Assembly: GCA_934403665.1 (NCBI GenBank)
Contig: CAKRUL010000057.1
Coordinates: 1-7,423, forward strand
Source of the DNA: an uncultured Clostridia bacterium
Lineage (GTDB): Bacteria; Bacillota_A; Clostridia; UMGS1840; HGM11507
Length of the DNA stretch: 7,423 nucleotides
Direction: 5' to 3'
The notes beneath the pieces are model-generated. The model was not told the origin of the DNA. It saw only the letters and a program-made list of their open reading frames with translations, and searched no databases. The translations under genes and the position numbers were made by a program. Below, one piece after another: positions 1 to 5,658 of this stretch. Position 1 is the first letter of the stretch; every line of letters begins with the position of its first letter.

Positions 1-392
1 TTTTCCGTCCGTTCCTCACTTTGCCCCTGATAAGAGAAATCCTGCGGATCGCTGTCAATGAATTCCACCGTGCTTCGGCTGATGAGAAGCGTTTGCGAAC
101 CTTTTCGGAATTCGTTTTCTCCAACGGCTGTATATTCGTCTTTCAAAAAGTTTTCCGCACAGTTTTTGCTGTCCCCTGCCAGGTTCAAAAGCTCCACGCT
201 GTGAAGCTTGTCCGGCGTTTTTTTCAGCACATTTTGCGCCAAGGTGATGTTGTTTTTTTCCAAAACCTGCGTCAATTGCTTGATATCCGTTTCTGACCTT
301 GATTTCAAAATGGAACTGTAGATCATAACCAAAAAGATATTCAAAAGCAGGAATACAATGATTAAAATCGTTTTCGCTTTTGCCCAGTTCAT
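1..392 (-). CDS. yycI: YycI/WalI two-component system regulatory protein, 5'-partial gene (C-terminus beyond window)
   Basis: This ORF runs open from an ATG at 392 to the window edge, giving 130 residues with no stop. I translated it by hand from the minus strand. It starts MNWAKAKTILIIVFLLLNIF, the hallmark YycI N-terminus: a short cytoplasmic tail, then a single membrane segment (about residues 7-27), then an extracytoplasmic domain. In the family, YycI pairs with YycH through membrane and periplasmic contacts and modulates the sensor kinase WalK, which controls cell-wall hydrolase genes via WalR. The RBS GGAGG lies 9 nt upstream of the ATG. The gene follows yycH by 51 nt with no terminator, in the usual H-then-I order. 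The visible part is about half of a typical YycI. The family call is confident from the N-terminus and context; the direction of its effect on WalK in this organism is unknown. Confidence 0.9.
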   Translation of the reverse strand, partial: MNWAKAKTILIIVFLLLNIFLVMIYSSILKSRSETDIKQLTQVLEKNNITLAQNVLKKTPDKLHSVELLNLAGDSKNCAENFLKDEYTAVGENEFRKGSQTLLISRSTVEFIDSDPQDFSYQGQSEERTE

Positions 393-443
393 TGCCTCTT
401 TCCTCCAATCTTTCGATGAAGAATCTCTATGAAATTCTTAATG

Positions 444-1937
444 CTACTCGGCATCGGTTCCGCCATTGAGGTCAAATAAGATATCTTCGCCGTTGGACAA
501 ACGGAAAAACCATTTTGGCAACACATTTCCGCCGCCTTGGTCATATTCATACACCAAATAGAAATCATCAATCGTCACGTTTTCCCATGCACCGTGATAG
601 GCACTGTAAAACCCATCCATTGCCTCGATGGCAGACACATTCGCCACTGTCTGATCCGTGATTCGGCAATTGACAAACAGCTGGCGATAGGAAATAATGT
701 TGTTTTTTTCCACTATGACCTCAACCGCATTTTCCATGGTCTCCCCGTTTGACAGTGTTTGCGCAATTTTGAGCGGAACGCCGCCGACAAGAGAATGAAA
801 CGTGAATTTATATTTATCTTTTCCCATCTCCGTCATATTATGATACACGAGAGTATTGGTGTTTCCCGGCACAATGCTGTTGATTAAATTCACAAAATTG
901 CCTACGCTTTTTATCAAGTCATATTCATCCGAAGCATTTTTGTCCAGCCGGATTCCCTTTTCTGCATTGGTTGCAGAATATTCCATCAAGCCCCCCGGAT
1001 TGATTTTCAAAGCAGCAAAATTTTCAACATAATTATAAGCACCGGTACTGTCTGTGAAACGTCTGGCAGATCCGATATTAATCGAAAATGCTTCAATCAG
1101 CCTGCTCAGTGTAGCAAGCGTCTGACTGTCCCCGACAGGAAGCAGAACCTCGCCCTCCACAGCTTTAACCGATTCTGGAACCAGAGAAATAATAACATAG
1201 GAGTCGATGGGAAGCCTTGTTCCGGTCTCCCGTGACAGCTTATCAAAATTATTCTCGAAGGAAAACGGGTAGTTATTGCTCTGCGCTTCGCCGGAAGCCG
1301 CACCTCCCGCTGCGGAAGAAGCTTTTTTCATCAGCTCCGAAAGGTCGCCTTTTGCCGTAAGCTGATAATTCTTGCCGGAGACGCTGTCCGTCAAAAACAG
1401 GTTCATCTCCTGTGTACTGCCGCGCAAGGAGAATACCAGATGCTTAAATTTTTTAATCGGATTCAATTCCCCGGGAAGATTTTTACCGAAGTAAGCCCCC
1501 ACCGCTTGCAGAGAAATCTCGTCGTAATAATCCAGATACACCGATGCCGCACGGTATGCCTTTTTCAGCTCGTCTTCACTGATTTCCGTGACAACAGGAT
1601 TCTCCAGAAACCGTTCCAGAATATCCTGCACTTGATTGTTGATGGATGCAAAGTGTTCCGAATCATGCCGGATCAGCTCCTTTTTGCCGTTGATATTGAC
1701 CCGGATCTGTTTGGGATAAAATAACTGATTATAATGAAAAGCTGTCTCCTCTCCCCCGGTACGGAAATAGGAGACAATCTTTCTCCCGATCGATGAAAAA
1801 ATATTTTCCTCATAAGGAAAAGAATTATAGCCGTTTGGCCATAATTCTTCTGAAAACCATATGTTCCATGTCAAGGTCATGCTTGAAATAATCAGCAGAA
1901 CCAAAACCAGATTTTTGATGGATTCTTTCAACTTCAT
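444..1937 (-). CDS. yycH: YycH/WalH regulatory protein of the WalKR system
   Basis: This is a 497-residue membrane-anchored protein with one N-terminal transmembrane segment at about residues 9-27, running into the sequence TLTWNIW, which is typical of YycH. The rest is a large extracytoplasmic region. Its C-terminus (about 443-493) has the family-like run of aromatic beta strands, including LPKWFFRL and a final GEDILFDLNGG. YycH binds YycI and adjusts WalK kinase activity at the membrane; in Bacillus subtilis it dampens the system. The protein is somewhat longer than B. subtilis YycH (about 455 residues), and a low-complexity Ala/Gly/Ser stretch around residues 206-219 looks like an inter-domain linker. 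The start is supported by an AGGA Shine-Dalgarno 7 nt upstream, which overlaps the stop codon of the preceding gene; the gap is 9 nt, so translation is probably coupled. The stop is TAG at 444-446. The call rests on motif and gene-order recognition, not on an alignment. Confidence 0.88.
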   Translation of the reverse strand: MKLKESIKNLVLVLLIISSMTLTWNIWFSEELWPNGYNSFPYEENIFSSIGRKIVSYFRTGGEETAFHYNQLFYPKQIRVNINGKKELIRHDSEHFASINNQVQDILERFLENPVVTEISEDELKKAYRAASVYLDYYDEISLQAVGAYFGKNLPGELNPIKKFKHLVFSLRGSTQEMNLFLTDSVSGKNYQLTAKGDLSELMKKASSAAGGAASGEAQSNNYPFSFENNFDKLSRETGTRLPIDSYVIISLVPESVKAVEGEVLLPVGDSQTLATLSRLIEAFSINIGSARRFTDSTGAYNYVENFAALKINPGGLMEYSATNAEKGIRLDKNASDEYDLIKSVGNFVNLINSIVPGNTNTLVYHNMTEMGKDKYKFTFHSLVGGVPLKIAQTLSNGETMENAVEVIVEKNNIISYRQLFVNCRITDQTVANVSAIEAMDGFYSAYHGAWENVTIDDFYLVYEYDQGGGNVLPKWFFRLSNGEDILFDLNGGTDAE

Positions 1938-1946
1938 ACTACTATC

Positions 1947-2387
1947 CTAATCTGCCGTTTTAAAGTTAAAGGAATTGATCAAGTTTAATAAATTGGAACT
2001 CAAAACAGTAATGGTAAACCGATACTGCTGGCTGGATTCGCCGTAATCCGCACGGAGAATCAGATGATTTTGCCCTCTGTAAAGCACAATCGGTTTCACA
2101 AACATTCCGGAACTCCCCACCGTCCAAGACACCGGGGCACCGTTTGCATACATCATCGTATAACCGCTTCCGTTAAAGCGATACAGAGTCAACGCAGCAC
2201 CCGGAACCGCATAGCCGGAAATATTATGAACCGCATCGTAAGAGGAAAGCGTAGAAGTTGCAGGGTTTGTTACCGTTACCAGCCCGCCGCCGTAACTTCC
2301 GCCATATGTACTGTATGGTGCAGCAAAAGCAGTCAGTGAAAAAACCGCAAATACAACAACCATCAGTATGGATATTTTTCTCAGCAT
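1947..2387 (-). CDS. Small exported protein with a bacterial Ig-like domain pattern, first gene of the yycHI operon
   Basis: This 146-residue protein has a clear signal peptide: Lys at position 4, a hydrophobic core at about 6-20, and a probable cleavage at AFA|AP near residue 22. A Gly/Tyr/Ser-rich stretch (about 25-36) follows. The rest (about 38-130) fits a beta-sandwich of the bacterial Ig-like or glucodextranase-B-like type: a 'GYAVPGAALTLYRF' strand pair, then 'GSSGMFVKPIVLYRGQNHL', then 'FTITVL'. That pattern (pGa.v.ly, G.F...v.L..G.N.i.v.a) is common in secreted Firmicute adhesion or wall proteins. The tail ends in a short amphipathic segment. There is no catalytic motif, LPXTG anchor or lipobox. 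The start has a GGGGGC Shine-Dalgarno-like site 7 nt upstream. It is the first gene after the WalR-like promoter and lies 9 nt before yycH, so it probably shares their mRNA. A role in WalK sensing or at the wall is inferred from position only; I do not recognise a named family. Confidence 0.82.
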   Translation of the reverse strand: MLRKISILMVVVFAVFSLTAFAAPYSTYGGSYGGGLVTVTNPATSTLSSYDAVHNISGYAVPGAALTLYRFNGSGYTMMYANGAPVSWTVGSSGMFVKPIVLYRGQNHLILRADYGESSQQYRFTITVLSSNLLNLINSFNFKTAD

Positions 2388-2449
2388 TGATTTCGCCCCC
2401 TAATGACAAGCGCAGGTTTTTCCTTCAAAATCTCTCTATCCTTGCTATT

Positions 2450-2478
2450 ATTATACACAATTCTATATTACATTGCAA
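2450..2478 (-). promoter_or_regulatory. Sigma-A-type promoter of the Ig-like protein-yycH-yycI operon
   Basis: On the minus strand the -35 element is TTGCAA (2478-2473) and the -10 element is a perfect TATAAT (2455-2450), with an optimal 17-nt spacer. The predicted transcription start is near 2443, giving a leader of about 55 nt before the ATG at 2387. The -35 differs from TTGACA at two positions and is embedded in the TGTAAT repeat array, which fits a regulated promoter. Confidence 0.82.
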
Positions 2479-2494
2479 TTACAAAAGCATTACA
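2467..2494 (-). promoter_or_regulatory. Triple WalR (YycF)-type binding box, TGTAAT x3 with 5-nt spacers
   Basis: On the minus strand three identical hexamers TGTAAT occupy 2494-2489, 2483-2478 and 2472-2467, separated by exactly 5 nt each time, giving an 11-bp period. The published WalR/YycF site in Firmicutes is TGTWAH-N5-TGTWAH, a tandem direct repeat bound by an OmpR-family dimer; all three copies fit it perfectly. The array covers the -35 element (2478-2473) and lies at roughly -51 to -24 from the predicted start point. That position is compatible with activation from the upstream pair or with interference by the downstream copy. The genes downstream encode YycH and YycI, the known partners of WalK, which strengthens the assignment. 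Another OmpR-family regulator with similar half-sites, such as PhoP, cannot be excluded. Confidence 0.8.
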
Positions 2495-2528
2495 TTTGAA
2501 GGCAGGTGCGGCAGCGAGGAATCCCATG

Positions 2529-3263
2529 CTACTCCGAAAGCCGCTGTTTCAGCGTTTCAAAGATTAATATTCCTGCGGCAACAGAAGCATTCAAAGAATT
2601 GATTCGCCCCATGACAGGAATTTTCACCAGAAAGTCACAGCCTTCCCGGATCAGACGGCTGATGCCGCTACCCTCCGAGCCAATAACGATACAAATCGGT
2701 CCTTTCAGATCCGCCTGATAATACATCTGCTCTCCGTCCGCCTCGGCACCGAAAAACCAAAGACCTTTCTGTTTCAGCTCCTCCATCGTGTTTTTCAGAT
2801 TCGAGACCTTTGCCACCTTGGTGTAATTCACGGCGCCGGCAGACGCCTTATACACCGTTGCATTGACACCGGCGGCGCGATGTTTCGGAATAATCACGCC
2901 GTGTACGCCGGCCACATTGCAGGAGCGAATAATAGCTCCCAGATTGTGGGGATCCTCAATGCCGTCAAGCATTACCAGAAAAGGCGGCTCGCCCTTCTCC
3001 TGCGCGTCCTGCAACAAATCGTCTACGGAACAGTATTCCGTTTGGGAAATGACAGCCAGCACGCCCTGATGAGCGGCATTTCCGCTCATAAAATCCAGCT
3101 TTTTCCCGTCACAGGAGGACACAAGAATCCCCCGTTGCTTTGCCAGCCGTTTGATTTGCTGGATCGGCGGTGTATTCAAATCCCGATTGATATATATTTT
3201 TTCTACCTGCGCATCCGACTTTAAAAGCTCGGTGACAGGATTTCTTCCAAAAACCTTGTCCAT
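2529..3263 (-). CDS. rlmB: 23S rRNA 2'-O-ribose methyltransferase, RlmB/TrmH (SpoU) family
   Basis: This 244-residue SPOUT (trefoil-knot) methyltransferase uses S-adenosylmethionine to methylate a ribose 2'-OH; in the RlmB subfamily the target is G2251 of 23S rRNA. The N-terminal part (about 1-75) is the L30-like RNA-binding domain, including FGRNPVTELL and NAAHQGVLAV. The three SpoU motifs are intact: motif 1 DGIEDPHNLGAIIRSC (100-115, with Asn107 and Arg113), motif 2 VIGSEGSGISRL (193-204, with Glu197), and motif 3 IPVMGRINSLNASVAAGI (215-232, with Asn225). Length matches E. coli RlmB (243). The start has an AGGAG Shine-Dalgarno 5 nt upstream, and the gene lies 21 nt after the protease gene, so it is probably co-transcribed with it. 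The family is certain; assignment to RlmB over a paralogue such as TrmH or YsgA-type rests on length and the N-terminal domain. Confidence 0.92.
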   Translation of the reverse strand: MDKVFGRNPVTELLKSDAQVEKIYINRDLNTPPIQQIKRLAKQRGILVSSCDGKKLDFMSGNAAHQGVLAVISQTEYCSVDDLLQDAQEKGEPPFLVMLDGIEDPHNLGAIIRSCNVAGVHGVIIPKHRAAGVNATVYKASAGAVNYTKVAKVSNLKNTMEELKQKGLWFFGAEADGEQMYYQADLKGPICIVIGSEGSGISRLIREGCDFLVKIPVMGRINSLNASVAAGILIFETLKQRLSE

Positions 3264-3284
3264 ATATGCTCCTACTCTCTGCTG

Positions 3285-4727
3285 TCAGCGCGCCTGCAGA
3301 TATTCTACAGCCGCCGGAAGCTGTGTGTCATAAAGAAAAGTCGTGTTCAATACTTTCTCCCTCAGATAGCTCTGCGTGGTGATGTCGCAAACCCCGTAAG
3401 GGAATAAACCGACGCTGGCTTGGAACTGTTTGACTGCTCCGGCAGTCGTCTCGTCATACTTCTCGTTATCCTGTCCCGCCGAAAAATTCAAAAGATTCAA
3501 AAGAAATTTCACACTCTTCACATCCTCGCCGGCATCTCCTGTCTGAAGTACTCTCTGAAATGTGAGCTCAGGCAGTTCTTCCAGCGTATACCGTTTTCTG
3601 ATGTTCTCCACCGTCTGATCAGGCTGAATTCCTTTGCGGTGGATAAATTCTCCGCTTGGGGTCAGGTAGGTCTGTATGGTAATTTTTAAAGCGCCGCCGA
3701 TATCTGCCAGAGGGAATATACCCTGCACGGTGCCCTTCCCATAGGTGTTCTCGCCGATAATCCTTCCTGCATGGTTGTCCTTCAGCGCACCTGTCACGAT
3801 CTCTGAAGAGGAAGCCGTATATTCATTGACCAACAGGCACAAATCAAAGTCATACTTTTTGGCGGATGCTGTGTAAGTCTTTTGCTCCTCCTCGGTTCTT
3901 CCTCTGACCGTGACAATTGTTTTGTCCTCCTCCAAAAACAGATCCGCAACTTTGACGCCGGAAGCGAAGACGCCGCCGCCGTTATTTCTGAGATCCAATA
4001 TCAGCTTGCTGATCTGCTTTTGCTGCAGCTCCTGCAAAGCTTCCTCCACCTGTTCCGGCGTATTGGAAGCAAAGGTTTTGATTTTGATATAACCGATTTT
4101 TCCGTTGATAATTGATTTTTCAATGGATTGCTCCGGAATGGCATACCGTTTGAGCGTAGCATCCCGTTTGAGACCGTTTGCAGATAAGATGGTGACGGTG
4201 ACCTGGGAACCAATCTCCCCTTTCAGAAAATCGGTTGCCGTCAGAGCGGCTGTTCCGGTCACATCCCGCCCATCCACTGCCACGATTTTATCACCGGGCA
4301 CGAATCCGGCCTGAGCGGCCGGAGAGTTCTCCAAAACGGTTACAATGTCCAGAAACCCATCCTTTACCGTCGCGGTAATCCCGATTCCGCCGGTTTTCCC
4401 CTCCAGCTGATTCATCATCTCGTGGTATTCGTCCTTCGGGATAAAGGTACTGTTTCCATCGACGGTTCCTGCAATCGCCGCCAAAACCTTATTTAGCGAT
4501 TCCTCATCCTCGCTGGCGAGCTTCACCAAAGCGTCATACATCATTTGCTCTTTTGTTTTTTCCGTGATGGATAGTTTCTCCGTCAGTGTCAGAACCGTAT
4601 CAATATATTTCTGGATTTCTTCCACGGTTCGCTGGAGCTCCTGCGCATGGATGCTTGTAAACGCAAGCACAAAACACAGCAAAAGACACAGAACCGTTCT
4701 TTTTCTTCTGTTTTTCAATGGATTCAT
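3285..4727 (-). CDS. Exported S41A C-terminal processing protease with PDZ and peptidoglycan-binding domains
   Basis: This is a 480-residue Ctp-type serine protease acting outside the membrane. In order it has: a signal peptide or N-terminal anchor (basic NRRKRTV, then a hydrophobic stretch to about residue 24, possible cleavage at IHA|Q near 28); a helical region (30-110); a PDZ domain (about 112-195, with GGIGITATV and the ligand-loop region SPAAQAGFVPGDKI); the S41 catalytic core (about 200-372); and a C-terminal peptidoglycan-binding type-1 domain (about 397-458). The catalytic dyad is intact: Ser306 in TASSSEI and Lys331 in YGKGTVQ, 25 residues apart as in Tsp and CtpB, with the supporting Gln335. 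The architecture matches Bacillus CtpA/CtpB. An in-frame ATG 22 codons upstream (4793) is rejected because the 4727 ATG has a GGAGG site 5 nt away and directly precedes the signal peptide. The substrate is unknown. Confidence 0.93.
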   Translation of the reverse strand: MNPLKNRRKRTVLCLLLCFVLAFTSIHAQELQRTVEEIQKYIDTVLTLTEKLSITEKTKEQMMYDALVKLASEDEESLNKVLAAIAGTVDGNSTFIPKDEYHEMMNQLEGKTGGIGITATVKDGFLDIVTVLENSPAAQAGFVPGDKIVAVDGRDVTGTAALTATDFLKGEIGSQVTVTILSANGLKRDATLKRYAIPEQSIEKSIINGKIGYIKIKTFASNTPEQVEEALQELQQKQISKLILDLRNNGGGVFASGVKVADLFLEEDKTIVTVRGRTEEEQKTYTASAKKYDFDLCLLVNEYTASSSEIVTGALKDNHAGRIIGENTYGKGTVQGIFPLADIGGALKITIQTYLTPSGEFIHRKGIQPDQTVENIRKRYTLEELPELTFQRVLQTGDAGEDVKSVKFLLNLLNFSAGQDNEKYDETTAGAVKQFQASVGLFPYGVCDITTQSYLREKVLNTTFLYDTQLPAAVEYLQAR

Positions 4728-4732
4728 AATCG

Positions 4733-4737
4733 CCTCC
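4733..4737 (-). promoter_or_regulatory. Ribosome binding site fixing the protease start
   Basis: GGAGG lies 5 nt upstream of the ATG at 4727-4725, whereas no comparable site precedes the longer in-frame ATG at 4793. This places the signal peptide at the N-terminus, where it belongs. Confidence 0.8.
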
Positions 4738-4743
4738 GTCTCG

Positions 4744-4767
4744 CTGCAGACCGTTCTGCAGACTGTT
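4744..4767. repeat. Tandem 12-bp near-repeat (2 copies) upstream of the protease gene
   Basis: CTGCAGACCGTT at 4744-4755 is followed directly by CTGCAGACTGTT at 4756-4767 on the plus strand, 11 of 12 bases identical. It sits in the 92-bp gap between the exported EF-hand-like protein gene and the protease gene, just before the protease Shine-Dalgarno. No promoter elements are convincing next to it. It may be a small slippage duplication; a binding-site role is not supported. Confidence 0.45.
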
Positions 4768-4819
4768 TTGCTCTCTGGCTCGGCAAAAAGCATGGTTTGA
4801 TGCCCGGTGCAATGAAAAG

Positions 4820-5656
4820 CTATGATCGAATCATCACCACTGCATCCGGTATCTTTTTATAATTTGTCACATAAAGCGTGACTTGCTGATCCAAAAGTTT
4901 CTCATTCACCTGATTGCGGGAAATGCCGTCCTCGGTAAAGCAGGCAGGATTTCCAATCACGTCATAATGTCTCAGTCCGTCCTGCGTTTGAAGCAGCAGG
5001 CACTTTTCTTGCTCAGAATAATAGTACAGTGCTCCTGTCACCGTCCGCATGGTCTTGATGCTGGACAAATTCAAATCCCCCGGCAATGCCAGCGGACTGA
5101 CTGCGATGATGACAGAACCGTCATAGGCAACGCAAACCCTTCCATCCGGAAAAGACCGTTCCTCTTCGATAGCGGTCAGCTTCCCGTCATCAAAAGCCAG
5201 ACGGGTCTCCCCGGAGAAGCGATAGGCATTTGCTGTTTTCACACTGATATTGTGCCGCTTCAAAATATCAATGTAAAAATAGTCCAAAGCGTCAAAAAAT
5301 TGCTCATAGGTCACATATTCCGTTTCCGCGGCGTAATTGCGTTCAATCAGCGTCGTATCCATTTTGCAGAAATTCCAGAGCGTGTCCATCAGAACATTGT
5401 GCCGCACCGGAGTATTTTCATGAAGGTTCATCACTCTTTGAGGCACGGAAAAAAGTTTGGAAAGTATCTTGGTCATGTCATAGAACAACACTTCCCCCTC
5501 CCGGTTCAGATCCATGTCGCCCACAATGTATTGATAAGCGGCATTTGCCGCCGTCACATTTCCTGACGTGTCTGCCATGCTCTTGCTGTTCACCGGAAAG
5601 ACAAGGCATACCGCCATGCAAAGCATCAAGCACAGAAGTTCTTTTCCTGCCTTCAC
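4820..5656 (-). CDS. Exported protein of unknown family with one dockerin/EF-hand-like loop, GTG start
   Basis: This 278-residue protein starts at GTG (5656-5654), only 2 nt after the argS stop, with an AAAGGA Shine-Dalgarno inside the end of argS, 7 nt from the GTG. An in-frame ATG at 5701 would overlap argS and put 15 extra residues before the signal, so it is less likely. The N-terminus is a signal peptide (basic residues at 2 and 5, hydrophobic 8-21, possible cleavage near 25-29). Residues 46-68 resemble a dockerin/EF-hand calcium loop: D49-x-N51-x-E53-G-x-V56-xxx-D60, preceded by GDM and followed by a helix. True dockerins carry two such loops; only one is seen. The C-terminal part (about 198-276) looks all-beta, ending in VTLYVTNYKKIPDAVVMI, like a small barrel. 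No catalytic motif, lipobox or sorting signal was found. The protein lies in an operon-like run with argS upstream and the exported protease downstream; its function is unknown. Confidence 0.8.
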   Translation of the reverse strand: MKAGKELLCLMLCMAVCLVFPVNSKSMADTSGNVTAANAAYQYIVGDMDLNREGEVLFYDMTKILSKLFSVPQRVMNLHENTPVRHNVLMDTLWNFCKMDTTLIERNYAAETEYVTYEQFFDALDYFYIDILKRHNISVKTANAYRFSGETRLAFDDGKLTAIEEERSFPDGRVCVAYDGSVIIAVSPLALPGDLNLSSIKTMRTVTGALYYYSEQEKCLLLQTQDGLRHYDVIGNPACFTEDGISRNQVNEKLLDQQVTLYVTNYKKIPDAVVMIRS

Positions 5657-5658
5657 GG

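Larger units (their letters stand above)
2388..2528 (-). other. Regulatory intergenic region between rlmB and the yycHI operon
   Basis: This 141-bp gap is the only sizeable non-coding stretch in the window and is visibly more AT-rich than the flanking genes. From upstream to downstream on the minus strand it holds about 34 nt after the rlmB stop with no convincing stem-loop plus T-run, then the triple TGTAAT box, a sigma-A-type promoter, and a predicted 5' leader of roughly 55 nt ending in the Shine-Dalgarno of the Ig-like gene. Without a visible terminator, some readthrough from rlmB is possible. Confidence 0.75.

Noticed and set aside
55..408. Minus-strand 117-codon frame overlapping yycI
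   Set aside because: It is out of frame with the YycI reading frame, which carries the family N-terminus and a GGAGG site; this frame shows no membrane segment or motif.
2383..2433. Possible TTG-started leader peptide ending over the start of the Ig-like gene
   Set aside because: The frame exists but has no clear ribosome binding site and no regulatory sequence pattern such as stacked codons or paired hairpins.
4728..4793. N-terminal extension of the S41 protease to the ATG at 4793
   Set aside because: The extra 22 residues lack signal-peptide character and no good ribosome binding site precedes them, whereas the ATG at 4727 has GGAGG at 5 nt and starts the signal peptide.
4883..5566. Plus-strand open frame of 227 codons opposite the EF-hand-like protein gene
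   Set aside because: It lies wholly antisense to a signal-peptide protein in the operon, has composition typical of a reverse-frame shadow (His/Arg/Gln-rich), and has no domain pattern.
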